This document shows, in pieces, positions 17,672 to 25,676 of a stretch of 51,740 bases of DNA (within the stretch, counting starts at the first letter, position 1; each line of letters starts with the position of its first letter). Location of the stretch: NCBI GenBank assembly GCA_013823135.1, contig PNLP01000050.1, forward strand, positions 1 through 51,740, written 5' to 3'. Origin of the DNA: Planctomycetaceae bacterium (GTDB lineage Bacteria; Planctomycetota; Planctomycetia; Gemmatales; Gemmataceae). Made by a program: the position numbers and the translations under genes. The notes beneath the pieces are model-generated. The model saw only the letters and a list, made by a program, of their open reading frames with translations, was not told where the DNA came from and made no database searches.

Positions 17672-18556
17672 ATGGGCCGGCACACACGGAGAAACAACGC
17701 GGGCGCGACACCGGGAGGGAAGCCCGGCCGCCAGCGGGTGATCTGGATCGTGGCCTTGGTCGCGGGGGTGGGCCTGCTCGTGGGCGTGTGCATCCTGGTG
17801 TGTCTCAGCATCGTCCGCGATGCCCTGAACCGCCACGGATCCTCCGAACACGAACACCCGCCCGGCCCGCACGGCGGCACGATAGTCGCGGTGGGTCGCG
17901 AGAACCGCTTCCACGTCGAGGCGGTGTTCGACCGAAGCGGGCAGGTCTGGGTCTACACCTACCGCGAGGACGAGACCCAGGTTTACCCAATCGACTCCCA
18001 GTCCGTCCCGGCGAAAGCTCGCCGTCCCGCCGACCCGACCGAGTTCAGCATCCTTCTGTCACCCGAACCGCAACCCGGAGACCCGTCGGGCAAGGCGTCG
18101 CGGTTCGTCGGCCGGCTGCCGCAGGAACTCGACGGCGGGCGGGTCGAACTGATCGTCCCGGCGATGAACTTCGGGGGCGAGCGGCACTGGTTCGCGGTGA
18201 AGTCGGACGGCGAGTGGCACAGAGACCCGATGCCGGAAAAGGTCACCGCCGAGGAGGAGCGGAAACTCTACCTGACCCTCGGCGGGAAGTACACGGAGGC
18301 GGACATCAAGGCCAACGGCGGGGTCATCGCCTCGGAGAAGTTCAAGGGGGTCAAGGCGGAACACGACGCGGCCCCGAAGCCCGGCGACCGGATCTGTCCG
18401 GTCTCGCGGACGAAGGCCAACCCGAAGCTCGCCTGGGTGGTCGGCGGGAAGGAGTACCAGTTCTGCTGCCCGCCGTGCGTGGACGAGTTCGTCAAGAAGG
18501 CCAAGGAGAAGCCAGACGAGGTCCGACCCCCCGAGGAGTACGTGCAGAAACCCTGA
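17672..18556 (+). CDS. Membrane-anchored GPHGG protein with C-terminal YHS-like site
   Basis: A 294-residue protein with one transmembrane helix (about residues 23-48), then a His-rich segment leading to GPHGG and a beta domain (about 58-165), then a C-terminal domain with ICPVSRTKANPKLAWV and EYQFCCPPCVDEF (Cys about 30 residues before Cys-Cys-x-x-Cys). The same two-domain plan is found in the lipoprotein at 38404, and the GPHGG domain alone at 37736 and 47558. A GPHGG segment is also known from adaptor proteins of heavy-metal RND pumps. Likely role: periplasmic metal binding or delivery. ATG 17672 has GAGGA upstream. Confidence 0.68.
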   Translation: MGRHTRRNNAGATPGGKPGRQRVIWIVALVAGVGLLVGVCILVCLSIVRDALNRHGSSEHEHPPGPHGGTIVAVGRENRFHVEAVFDRSGQVWVYTYREDETQVYPIDSQSVPAKARRPADPTEFSILLSPEPQPGDPSGKASRFVGRLPQELDGGRVELIVPAMNFGGERHWFAVKSDGEWHRDPMPEKVTAEEERKLYLTLGGKYTEADIKANGGVIASEKFKGVKAEHDAAPKPGDRICPVSRTKANPKLAWVVGGKEYQFCCPPCVDEFVKKAKEKPDEVRPPEEYVQKP

Positions 18557-18873
18557 CCGAGGCCGCGTGCCGGTCCGATCCCGGCGAGTTCGCCGCGGCG
18601 CTGATGGACGTCCAGATGCCAAAACTCGACGGCGCGGGGGCGATCCGGGCGATCCGCCAGGCCGCGCCGAGCGTCCGGTGCTTCCTGATGACCGGCGGGT
18701 ACTACGGCCGGGAGCAACTGGCGCAGGGGGGGGCGGACCGGGTGTTCGGCAAGCCGCTCGACGTCCCCGCGCTCCTCCGGGCGCTCGCGGACGCGGTCGC
18801 CTGCGGGGCGGACGAAGAGCCGCGGTCCGACCGGCCCGCTGACCGCGAGGTCCGGGCAGACGGCGGGGCGTGA
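18557..18873 (+). pseudogene. C-terminal fragment of a response-regulator receiver domain
   Basis: Right after the GPHGG gene, another frame encodes the second half of a receiver domain: AALMDVQMPKLDGAGAIRAI with the phosphoacceptor Asp, then CFLMTGG and VFGKPLDV with the conserved Thr and Lys. The first 45 or so residues, including the acidic pocket, are absent and there is no start codon. The intact receiver at 47054 is likewise adjacent to a GPHGG protein, but in the opposite order. This fragment is probably non-functional. Confidence 0.65.
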
Positions 18874-19064
18874 CGGGCGGACCGGGCCTGGCGGCCCGAG
18901 GCCGATGCGGGGAGCGGCACGAGACGTGCTTCGGGTAGGTGGCATCACCTTTCCCTGGCGGGCACGTGTGCGGATCTGTCTCACCCACTCCCCGAGCGGG
19001 TGCGCAGAATGTGCGGATTCGGTACGGTGCCGGATCCGCGGAGTTCCTGCCCAGGGGGTGTCCG

Positions 19065-19498
19065 ATGAACCGTCGGGATCTGTTCGCCGCGGTGCCGGCC
19101 GCGGCCGGGTTCGCCACGCTGGCCGCCGTCAGTCCGGCAGCGGCCCAGGAGAAGAAGGACGACCATCACGCCCACTTCACGAAGTGCGCCAAGGCGTGCG
19201 CCGACTGCCAGATCCACTGCGACATGTGCTTTGCTCACTGCAAGGGATTGCTCGCCGGTGGGAAGAAGGAACACGAGAAGACGACCCAACTCTGCGTCGA
19301 TTGCGCCGACTGCTGCAAACTGGCTGCGACCCTGACCGCCCGGATGAGCCCCCTTTCGGCCGAGGCGTGCAAGTGCTGCGATAAGTGCGCCGAGGCGTGC
19401 GAGAAGTTCCCGGACGACAAGCAATGGCCGAGTGCGCGAAGTCCTGCCGGGACTGCGCCAAGGCGTGCCGGGAGATGATCCAGCACCTGAAGCACTGA
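19065..19498 (+). CDS. csp: Exported four-helix copper storage protein (Csp), frameshifted near the 3' end
   Basis: A Tat-type signal (MNRRDLFAAVPAAAGF) precedes a DUF326/Csp helical bundle with about 15 cysteines lining the helices, for example CAKACADCQIHCDMCFAHC and CKCCDKCAEACEKF. Csp proteins store many Cu(I) ions on Cys thiolates, here outside the cytoplasm. Near 19422 (AAGCAATGG) one base appears to be missing. As given, the frame ends at 19478. With one extra A it would continue MAECAKSCRDCAKACREM to the TGA at 19496-19498, restoring four more Cys and the normal C-terminus. This could be a real mutation or a homopolymer error. Confidence 0.8.
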
Positions 19499-19603
19499 CC
19501 GCCGGCTTGCGAGGTAGCCCCACATTGGGGCTACCCGGTTCGGATTCTTCTTGCGGCGGCCCGACGCCCCGGATCGCCGCCTCCCTAACTTGGAGGTGTC
19601 ATC

Positions 19604-20581
19604 GTGACCTGGTTGCAATCTCCTCGCAGCAAGTACGCCGCCGTGGGCGTCGGCTCGGCCGTTCTCGGGTTCCTACTCGCCTGGCCGGTGTTCGCCACGG
19701 GTCAGGACAAGAAGGACCCGCCCCCCGACCCCGCCAAGGCGACGCCCACCGACGCAAACAAGGATCTCGCCGAGCAGATCAAACAGCTCCAGGCGAAGGT
19801 CACCCGTCTCGAAGCGGCCGTGGCCAAGGCCGCGCCGGCCGGCGGGATGAGCATGCCGGCGGGCGGCAAACCCGGCATGGCCATGATGGACGACATGATG
19901 GGCATGGGCGGGAAGAAGATGGGCGGCGGGATGGGGATGAAGGATGGGGACGAGATGATGGAGATGATGGAAATGATGGAGATGATGGAAATGATGAAGA
20001 TGAAGATGAAGAAGATGATGGGAGGCATGGGCGGGATGAGTGACAAATCCATGGCCAGTGGGTCCGGCGGCATGCCCGGGATGAGCGGCGGCATGGGCAT
20101 GATGGACGACGACATGGACATGATGGGCATGATGGGGATGGGGAGCATGGGCGGGGCGAAGGGCAAGAAGATGAAGATGGCGACCGCTCTGCCCGGATTC
20201 CCCGGCGCGTCCCACCTCTACCACATCGGGGCGACCGACTTCTTCCTCGACCACCCCGAACACATCACCCTGTCCACCGAGCAAAAAACCAAGCTCGGCC
20301 AGATGAAGCAGAAGGCGACCACGGACAAGGCTTCCGGCCAGCGGAAGATCGAGGAGGCGGAGCAGCAGTTGTGGGAACTCACCGCGGCCGACCAACCGGA
20401 CGTGGCCAAGATCGAGGCCAAGGTGCGGGAGGTCGAGAAGCTCCGCGGCGACCAGCGGCTGACCTTCATCCGGTCGGTCGGAGAGGCCGCCCAAGTGCTG
20501 ACCGACGACCAGCGGAAGATCCTCATCGGACAGGCGCAACCTGCTGCCGCACCACCCCACGTTCATCCGAAAACCCCCTGA
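19604..20581 (+). CDS. Exported Met-rich CpxP/ZraP-like metal resistance protein
   Basis: A 325-residue protein: signal or anchor segment (about 10-32), coiled-coil-like helix (about 50-75), then a long Met-rich zone (about 82-190) with many MM, MGG and MEMM motifs, then a helical domain (about 205-310) with two LTxxQ-like motifs (LSTEQKTKLGQ and LTDDQRKIL), as in the CpxP/Spy/ZraP family. Met clusters of this kind bind Cu(I). The zone at 19950-20030 is built from GATGGA/GATGAT tandem codons and has probably expanded by slippage. GTG start at 19604, with GGAGG eight bases before. Confidence 0.7.
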   Translation: MTWLQSPRSKYAAVGVGSAVLGFLLAWPVFATGQDKKDPPPDPAKATPTDANKDLAEQIKQLQAKVTRLEAAVAKAAPAGGMSMPAGGKPGMAMMDDMMGMGGKKMGGGMGMKDGDEMMEMMEMMEMMEMMKMKMKKMMGGMGGMSDKSMASGSGGMPGMSGGMGMMDDDMDMMGMMGMGSMGGAKGKKMKMATALPGFPGASHLYHIGATDFFLDHPEHITLSTEQKTKLGQMKQKATTDKASGQRKIEEAEQQLWELTAADQPDVAKIEAKVREVEKLRGDQRLTFIRSVGEAAQVLTDDQRKILIGQAQPAAAPPHVHPKTP

Positions 20582-20691
20582 GCGACCACACCCTGCCGCC
20601 CGACGAACCGCGGGCGGCAGGGCGAAGTGCCGGAAGGCGTGGTGTCGTCATCAACCGAGTCCCTGACTGCAAACACCTGAAGGAGACGATC

Positions 20692-21036
20692 ATGTTCGCG
20701 AACGTCCGAGTTCTGGTCCTGGCCGCGCTGGTGGCGGCCGGGTTGGTGGTCACGTCCGGACCCGCCGAGGCACAACACCGCCGGGCGTACGGCGGCGTTT
20801 ACTCCGGCGGCTACGCCCCGTCGTACTACCACGGCGGCTACATTCCCTCGTACTACTCCACGCCGAGTTACGTTTACCCGGCGGCGGGGTTCTACTCCGG
20901 CGGGGTCGTCCCCGCCTACTACCAGCCGTACTCGTGGCACGCCGGGGCGGTCTACACCCCCACGTACTACGGCAGCTACTACCACGTCGGTCCTACGTAC
21001 ACCCCGTACTACCGCGGTTACATCATCCGCCACTGA
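20692..21036 (+). CDS. Exported Tyr/Gly-rich protein
   Basis: A 114-residue protein with a signal peptide ending PAEAQ (about residue 28), followed by low-complexity sequence very rich in Tyr, Gly, Ser and Pro (YSGGYAPSYY, YYHGGYIP). AAGGAG precedes ATG 20692. A protein of similar plan is encoded at 49457. Such proteins are frequent in Gemmataceae and have no known function; a cell-surface role is a guess. Confidence 0.65.
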   Translation: MFANVRVLVLAALVAAGLVVTSGPAEAQHRRAYGGVYSGGYAPSYYHGGYIPSYYSTPSYVYPAAGFYSGGVVPAYYQPYSWHAGAVYTPTYYGSYYHVGPTYTPYYRGYIIRH

Positions 21037-21086
21037 GCGGGCGGGACGACCGCCCGTGACTTCTCCCCGCACACCCGGAGGTCATC

Positions 21087-21395
21087 ATGAGCAAGACCGC
21101 GAAGAAGTCGGAGCCCCGCGAGTGGACGGCGAGTACCGAGTTCTCGTGCGACGCCCCGCACGCCGGGGTCGTCTACCTGGCGGGGACGTTCAACGACTGG
21201 GACCCGACCGCAGCGCCCCTGACCCGACGGGCGGACGGGACGTGGGCGATCTCCCTCAACCTGCCCCCGGGCCGGTACGAGTACAAGTTCGTGGTGGACG
21301 GGGAGTGGTGCTGCGAGACAGCTCACCAGGGCTGCCCCAAGTGCGTACCCAACTCGTTCGGCACCATGAACCGCGTTGTCGAGGTGCCGGCGTGA
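21087..21395 (+). CDS. CBM48/AMPK-type glycogen-binding-like domain protein with Cys cluster
   Basis: A 102-residue single-domain protein with the CBM48/AMPK1-CBM pattern: VYLAGTFNDWDPTAAPLTRR, GTWAISLNLPPGRYEYKFVV, DGEW and VPNSFGTMNRVVEV. There is no signal peptide. Unlike the family norm, the loop after DGEW is Cys-rich (CCETAHQGCPKC), suggesting a metal site. GGAGG precedes the ATG. Its TGA overlaps the GTG start of the downstream reductase (GTGA), so it belongs to the electron-transfer operon. Confidence 0.75.
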   Translation: MSKTAKKSEPREWTASTEFSCDAPHAGVVYLAGTFNDWDPTAAPLTRRADGTWAISLNLPPGRYEYKFVVDGEWCCETAHQGCPKCVPNSFGTMNRVVEVPA

Positions 21396-23440
21396 AGCCC
21401 CGTCGTGCCACAATCGTCGGACTGGTCATGGTTCTCGCCGCCTGGGCGACCGGGGCCGTCGGCGCTCAGCCGGTATCACCAGCGGACCACGCGAAGCACC
21501 ACCCGGGTCAGGACAAGGGCGGCGCGGCGGGGATGCCGCCCGGCGGAATGCCGAAAGGCAAAGACGGAGCCGCGGGCATGGCCCCGGGTGGCAAGGATGC
21601 CGGCATGGGCGGCGGTATGGAAGGCATGATGGGCGGCGGCATGGAAGGCATGATGGACGGCATGATGAAGAAGATGGGCGTGCCGCCGCCAAAAGACATC
21701 TACCCCTCGCTGATGAGCCTGCCGGAACTCACGCCCGAACAGCGGGAGCAACTTCGCGCTCAGGCTCAGGAACGAATGCGGTCGGGCGTGGCGTTGCTGT
21801 CCGAAGGGTTGGACCGGTTGGCCAGGGCCGCCGAGGCCGAAGATTACGCGGCCATGCAGGACGCCACCGGGCAAGTTCGCGAGGGCCTCGCGCGGTTCGA
21901 GAGTGGCGTGGCCGCGCAGCGCGCGCTGTCCGAGGGCAAGCCGCCGAAGCAGGTCGCCCTTCAGTGGTTCAAGAGTGAAATGAACCTCCAGCCGCCGCAG
22001 GGTGTGGAACCTCACGGCGGTTCGTCCGGGCTGTCCGCCCTTCACTACTTCACGATGGTGCTGCTGATCGCGTTCGCGCTGGCGATGCTCGCGATGTACT
22101 ACTTCAAGATGCGCCGCGCGGCGGCCCTCTTCGGACGACTCGATCCCGACACGAAATCCACCCCGCCGGGATCACCGCCGCCGAAGGACGGTGGCGGGCC
22201 GTCCCCGCCGACCGGAGACAACGAACCACCGGGAGGAAAGGGGCGAAAGGGGCCACCGCCGGGCGGCAAGGAGCCACCCACGGGAGGTACGGGACCGACG
22301 CCGCCGGAAGGCAAGGAACCACCGGAACCGCCGGAACCGCCCCAAATTGGCAAGGACCCACCAGAACTACCGGCGGGAGGCAAGGAACCACCTCCACTAA
22401 CGGCAAAATGGCGCGGTCAACTCGTCATCGACCGCATCACCCCGGAAACGCCCAACATTAAAACCTTTCGCCTCCGCTCGCCCGGGGGCGGGCCGCTCCC
22501 GTTCACGTTCCTCCCCGGTCAGTTCCTGAACGTCGCGTTGAACGTCGGCGGGGCGAGAATGAATCGCTCCTATTCGATTTCGTCTTCGCCGAACGAACGC
22601 GAGTACTTCGAACTCAGCGTGAAACGGGAGGAACGTGGTGCCGTCTCGCGGCACATCGTCGATTTGTGGAAGGTCGGGACCGTGATCGAAGCGAACGGCC
22701 CGGTCGGCAAGTTCACCTTTAACGGGACCGAGGCGAACAGCGTCGTCCTGATCTCCGCCGGCGTGGGCGTCACGCCGATGATGAGCATCGCGCGCTACCT
22801 GTCGGAGCGGTCGTGGCCCGGAGACGTGTTCTTCATCTTCACCTGCCGCAACCCGGCCGACTACATTTTTGAAAAGGCTCTGGCCGCACTCGCGAGTCGC
22901 AACCCGAAGCTGCACCTCGTGGTCGCCATGACGAAGCCGGGGCCGGACTGGACGGGACCCCGCGGCCGCCTCACGAAAGACCTGCTTGCGCGGTCGGTAC
23001 CCGACATCGCTTCGCGGCGGGTCCACATTTGTGGGCCCTTCACGATGATGGAGGCCACCAAGGCGATCCTGCGCGAACTCTGCGTCGCCGACGACCATGT
23101 GAGAGCCGAAGCGTTCGGGGCCGTCAAGCCGCCGCTCGCCGAACCGGGTGCGCCGGCCACACCCAAGGCCGCCGCGACGGGTCCGGCGGTCACCTTTTCC
23201 ACCAACAACAAGACGGCGAACATCCGCGCCGGCCAGACGATCCTCGAACTCTCCGAGGAACTCGCGATCGGCATCGAGAACTCCTGCCGCGTCGGCACCT
23301 GCGGCATCTGCAAGGTCAAGATGACGTCCGGGGAAGTTGAGATGGCCGTTCAGGACTCGCTCGACGAGGACGACAAGGCCAACGGCCTCATCCTGGCGTG
23401 CCAGGCCAAACCCAAAACGGCCGTCACCGTGGAGGCGTAG
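21392..23440 (+). CDS. Membrane-anchored FAD/NAD(P)H oxidoreductase with C-terminal 2Fe-2S ferredoxin domain
   Basis: A 682-residue fusion. N-terminal signal (1-25); Met/Gly-rich zone (45-95); helical LTPEQ-containing segment (about 110-185); one transmembrane helix (about 217-237); Pro/Gly/Lys-rich linker (250-340); FAD-binding reductase domain with RMNRSYSISSSP; NAD(P)-binding domain with SAGVGVTPMMS and HICGPFTMME; C-terminal plant-type ferredoxin with Cys632, 637, 640 and 670. It should move electrons from NAD(P)H through FAD to the 2Fe-2S centre, next to the membrane heme protein encoded downstream. The GTG start at 21392 overlaps the previous stop. The long linker and Met-rich N-terminus are unusual for this family. 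Confidence 0.82.
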   Translation: MKPRRATIVGLVMVLAAWATGAVGAQPVSPADHAKHHPGQDKGGAAGMPPGGMPKGKDGAAGMAPGGKDAGMGGGMEGMMGGGMEGMMDGMMKKMGVPPPKDIYPSLMSLPELTPEQREQLRAQAQERMRSGVALLSEGLDRLARAAEAEDYAAMQDATGQVREGLARFESGVAAQRALSEGKPPKQVALQWFKSEMNLQPPQGVEPHGGSSGLSALHYFTMVLLIAFALAMLAMYYFKMRRAAALFGRLDPDTKSTPPGSPPPKDGGGPSPPTGDNEPPGGKGRKGPPPGGKEPPTGGTGPTPPEGKEPPEPPEPPQIGKDPPELPAGGKEPPPLTAKWRGQLVIDRITPETPNIKTFRLRSPGGGPLPFTFLPGQFLNVALNVGGARMNRSYSISSSPNEREYFELSVKREERGAVSRHIVDLWKVGTVIEANGPVGKFTFNGTEANSVVLISAGVGVTPMMSIARYLSERSWPGDVFFIFTCRNPADYIFEKALAALASRNPKLHLVVAMTKPGPDWTGPRGRLTKDLLARSVPDIASRRVHICGPFTMMEATKAILRELCVADDHVRAEAFGAVKPPLAEPGAPATPKAAATGPAVTFSTNNKTANIRAGQTILELSEELAIGIENSCRVGTCGICKVKMTSGEVEMAVQDSLDEDDKANGLILACQAKPKTAVTVEA

Positions 23441-23442
23441 GG

Positions 23443-24186
23443 ATGAAGGACCGCGAACGCTTCCTCGTTACCACCATCTTTGCCGTGCTGATCTTCGGCT
23501 GGCTCGGCTTCCTCGTTCACACGTCCCCCCGGTTTGCGGGAAGCGGTCTCGGGGCCGCGTTCGGCATCGCGGGGGCCGCGCTCATGCTCGTCTCCGCGGC
23601 CTACGTCGCCGTCAAACGCATCCCCTTCATCAAACGGTGGGTGAACAAGTACGTCTCGCAGAAGACTCTGTTGTCGATCCACGTTTACACGGGCATCGTG
23701 GGAGCGTTGCTCGGCCTCATTCACACTGGACACAAATATGACAGCCCGCTGGGCATTGCACTCACAGCCATGATGCTGGTCGTCGTCGTAAGCGGATTCA
23801 CGGTGAAGTACCTGCTGACCTACATCGTGACCGATCTGAAGGACAAACTCGCTCTACTGCAAACTGCTCGGGGCGACCTCGACAGCGCCTGGGGCGTGTT
23901 GGAGTCGACTCCGCAGGAAAAGAAGAACCTGCCGCAGCACCCGTTGCTCGCGGCTGGCCTCGCTTCGCTCGGGCTGTCGTCGGCCGCCGATGATCCGGCG
24001 AGCCGGGTCATGACGCTGGCCGAGAGCGTGGCTGACCTTGAGTATTCCGTCCGCACGCACGAAGTGCTGAAACGCTGGTTCTCGCGGGCACTGATGCTAC
24101 ACATCGTCACATCGTTCGCATTTTTGCTCCTTCTCACACTTCATGTCTGGGCCTCGATTCACTTCGGGTTGAGGTGGTACTCATGA
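23443..24186 (+). CDS. Integral membrane b-type heme protein, ferric-reductase/cytochrome b-like
   Basis: A 247-residue protein with about five to six hydrophobic segments and histidines placed within them (LLSIHVYTGIVGALLGLIHTGH and, near the end, MLHIVTS and LHVWASIHFG). Such paired membrane His residues suggest b-heme ligation, as in transmembrane reductases. It begins two bases after the reductase stop and overlaps the multiheme cytochrome start by four bases (ATGA). The inferred role is to carry electrons across the membrane between the reductase and the periplasmic cytochrome. Confidence 0.65.
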   Translation: MKDRERFLVTTIFAVLIFGWLGFLVHTSPRFAGSGLGAAFGIAGAALMLVSAAYVAVKRIPFIKRWVNKYVSQKTLLSIHVYTGIVGALLGLIHTGHKYDSPLGIALTAMMLVVVVSGFTVKYLLTYIVTDLKDKLALLQTARGDLDSAWGVLESTPQEKKNLPQHPLLAAGLASLGLSSAADDPASRVMTLAESVADLEYSVRTHEVLKRWFSRALMLHIVTSFAFLLLLTLHVWASIHFGLRWYS

Positions 24187-25004
24187 AGTTCGGGACTTAC
24201 ATATTCGCTGGATTCGGCCTCGTGGTGGTGGCGTTCGGCGCGGTGTATCTGCTCGGGAGCCATCCTGGCGGCAAGCGCACCGACGTGTTCAGTGCCGCGA
24301 CCTGGGAACGCATGGCCAGCCCCGGTGACCTGTCCCGCGCGCACGCCTTTCTGGAGCACGACTGCGCCGCGTGCCACACCTCCGCAAAGGGACCGGAGGC
24401 CAGCAAGTGCATCGCCTGCCACGCCAACAACGAGGCGGTGCTGAAGCGCCAGCCGACCGCGTTTCACGCCAACATCGGCAGTTGTCGGGAGTGCCACCGC
24501 GAGCACCAGGGCATCAACCGCCGCCCCACCGACATGGACCACCTGGCGCTCGCCGAGATCGGCTTCCGCCAACTGAGAGCCGACCGCCGGCCGGATTCCG
24601 AAGACCGGGCGGTGCGGAAAGATCTCCTCGACTGGATCGACCAGCACCGACCCGCGGGCCACGGGTCGGAAGGCCGTTCGAGCATCACCCCGCAGGAAGC
24701 GGTCCTGAACTGCGCGGCCTGCCACTCGAACACGGACCGGCACCGCCAGCTTTTCGGCCCGGACTGTGCCCAGTGCCACACGACGGCGAAGTGGACGATC
24801 CCGGAGTTCCGGCACCCGCCTCCGAGTTCGATGGACTGTGCCCAGTGCCACCAGGCACCGCCGAGCCACTACATGATGCACTTCAGCATGGTCTCGGCCC
24901 GGGTGGCCGGGAAGCCGAAGGCCCAGGTCAACGAGTGTTACCAGTGCCACCAGACGACTTCGTGGAACGACATCAAGGGGGTCGGCTGGTACAAGCACCA
25001 CTAG
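24183..25004 (+). CDS. Membrane-anchored heptaheme cytochrome c
   Basis: A 273-residue protein with an N-terminal signal or anchor helix (about 4-25) and seven CxxCH motifs (CAACH, CIACH, CRECH, CAACH, CAQCH, CAQCH, CYQCH), so seven c-type hemes are expected. Extra His residues could act as distal ligands, as in NapC/NrfH or other multiheme cytochromes. The ATG at 24183 overlaps the previous TGA. It is the last gene of the 21087-25004 electron-transfer operon and is predicted to sit on the outer face of the inner membrane. Confidence 0.85.
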   Translation: MKFGTYIFAGFGLVVVAFGAVYLLGSHPGGKRTDVFSAATWERMASPGDLSRAHAFLEHDCAACHTSAKGPEASKCIACHANNEAVLKRQPTAFHANIGSCRECHREHQGINRRPTDMDHLALAEIGFRQLRADRRPDSEDRAVRKDLLDWIDQHRPAGHGSEGRSSITPQEAVLNCAACHSNTDRHRQLFGPDCAQCHTTAKWTIPEFRHPPPSSMDCAQCHQAPPSHYMMHFSMVSARVAGKPKAQVNECYQCHQTTSWNDIKGVGWYKHH

Positions 25005-25061
25005 CCAGAGTGCAACCCCACCGCGTCGAGTTGATCGAACCGGACCGACACCGAGGGCACC

Positions 25062-25290
25062 ATGACTACCGCGAGCGCACCACCGGCCGAGACGGAACCC
25101 CTCGAAGCGCTGGTCCGGCAGTGGCTGGCCGGTCGGGCGCACGTCCGCGACCTGCGGATCGTCGTTCTGGAGGATGGGGTCGCCCTGGAGGGACGGGCGG
25201 CGACGTATTACTCCAAAGCAACTCGCCCAGCACGTGGTGACGAAGGTCCTGGGATTGTCGCTCCGGGCCAACCGGATCGAGGTGGAGTGA
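25062..25290 (+). pseudogene. Small conserved protein, frameshifted (BON-like context)
   Basis: The frame from ATG 25062 reads ETEPLEALVRQWLAG, then VRDLRIVVLEDGVALEG. After TYYSK it shifts. Removing one A from the AAA at 25215-25217 gives QLAQHVVTKVLGLSLRANRI to a TGA at 25288-25290, a small protein of about 75 residues with a BON-like alpha/beta pattern. As given, the frame instead runs on to 25484. The A-run points to a single-base insertion, either real or an assembly error. Confidence 0.6.
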
Positions 25291-25349
25291 GTCGAAAGAG
25301 GAGCCACGCGGGCTCCCAACATGTTCCACCTCAAAGAAGGAGACGTCCG

Positions 25350-25676
25350 ATGCTCTCGCGCATTCCATCCCTCTTGGTGGTCGTGGCCGTGGTCACTTTG
25401 GTCGGGCTGCCGCCGCTGGCCGCGCACGACAAGGCCGCGCCGGATGCCCGCGAATACGTTCTGACCGTGGAAGGCATGACCTGAGCCGGCTGAGTCGCGA
25501 AAGTGCGAGAAGCACTTCAATCTCTACCGTGCGTAGAGGCCGGCTCGGTCAAGATCGACAGGGAGAAGAAAGAAGCACGATTCGCCGTCAAGAAGGGCGG
25601 CAAGTGCGACGAGGACGCGGTCAAGAAAGTCTTGAAAGAGGCGGGATTCACCGTGTCGGCCGTCGAGGCGAAGTAG
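25350..25676 (+). CDS. Candidate selenoprotein: exported HMA metal chaperone with UxxU in place of CxxC
   Basis: From ATG 25350 (AAGGAGA upstream) the frame encodes a signal peptide (MLSRIPSLLVVVAVV, about residues 1-25) and then an HMA (MerP/CopZ-type) domain. In the metal motif GMTCxxC both Cys codons are TGA (codon 45 at 25482-25484, codon 48 at 25491-25493). Beyond them the same frame continues without a break through VAKVREALQSLPCVEAG, SVKIDREKKEARF and VKKVLKEAGFTVSAVEAK to TAG at 25674-25676: 108 codons. Reading both TGAs as selenocysteine gives GMTUAGUVAKV. Independent mutation of exactly these two codons in an otherwise intact gene is unlikely. The alternative is a recent pseudogene. 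An ordinary CxxC chaperone (26338) and another exported protein of similar signal sequence (25899) follow. Confidence 0.7.
25481..25548 (+). promoter_or_regulatory. SECIS-like RNA structure over the two in-frame UGA codons
   Basis: The mRNA can fold into three helices. An outer 10-bp stem pairs 25481-25490 (CTGAGCCGGC, containing the first UGA) with 25539-25548 (GCCGGCTCGG, one G-U pair). Inside, hairpin A is a perfect 6-bp AAGTGC/GCACTT stem (25501-25506 with 25512-25517, loop GAGAA). Hairpin B is a perfect 6-bp CTCTAC/GTAGAG stem (25522-25527 with 25533-25538, loop CGTGC), abutting the outer stem. The loop of A begins 22 nt after the first UGA and that of B 34 nt after the second, within the range I recall for bacterial SECIS elements. 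Function is inferred. Confidence 0.55.

Noticed and set aside
25062..25484. A single long gene covering 25062-25484
   Set aside because: It fuses two unrelated proteins through a frameshifted stretch. A strong AAGGAGA and signal peptide at 25350 show that a new gene begins there.
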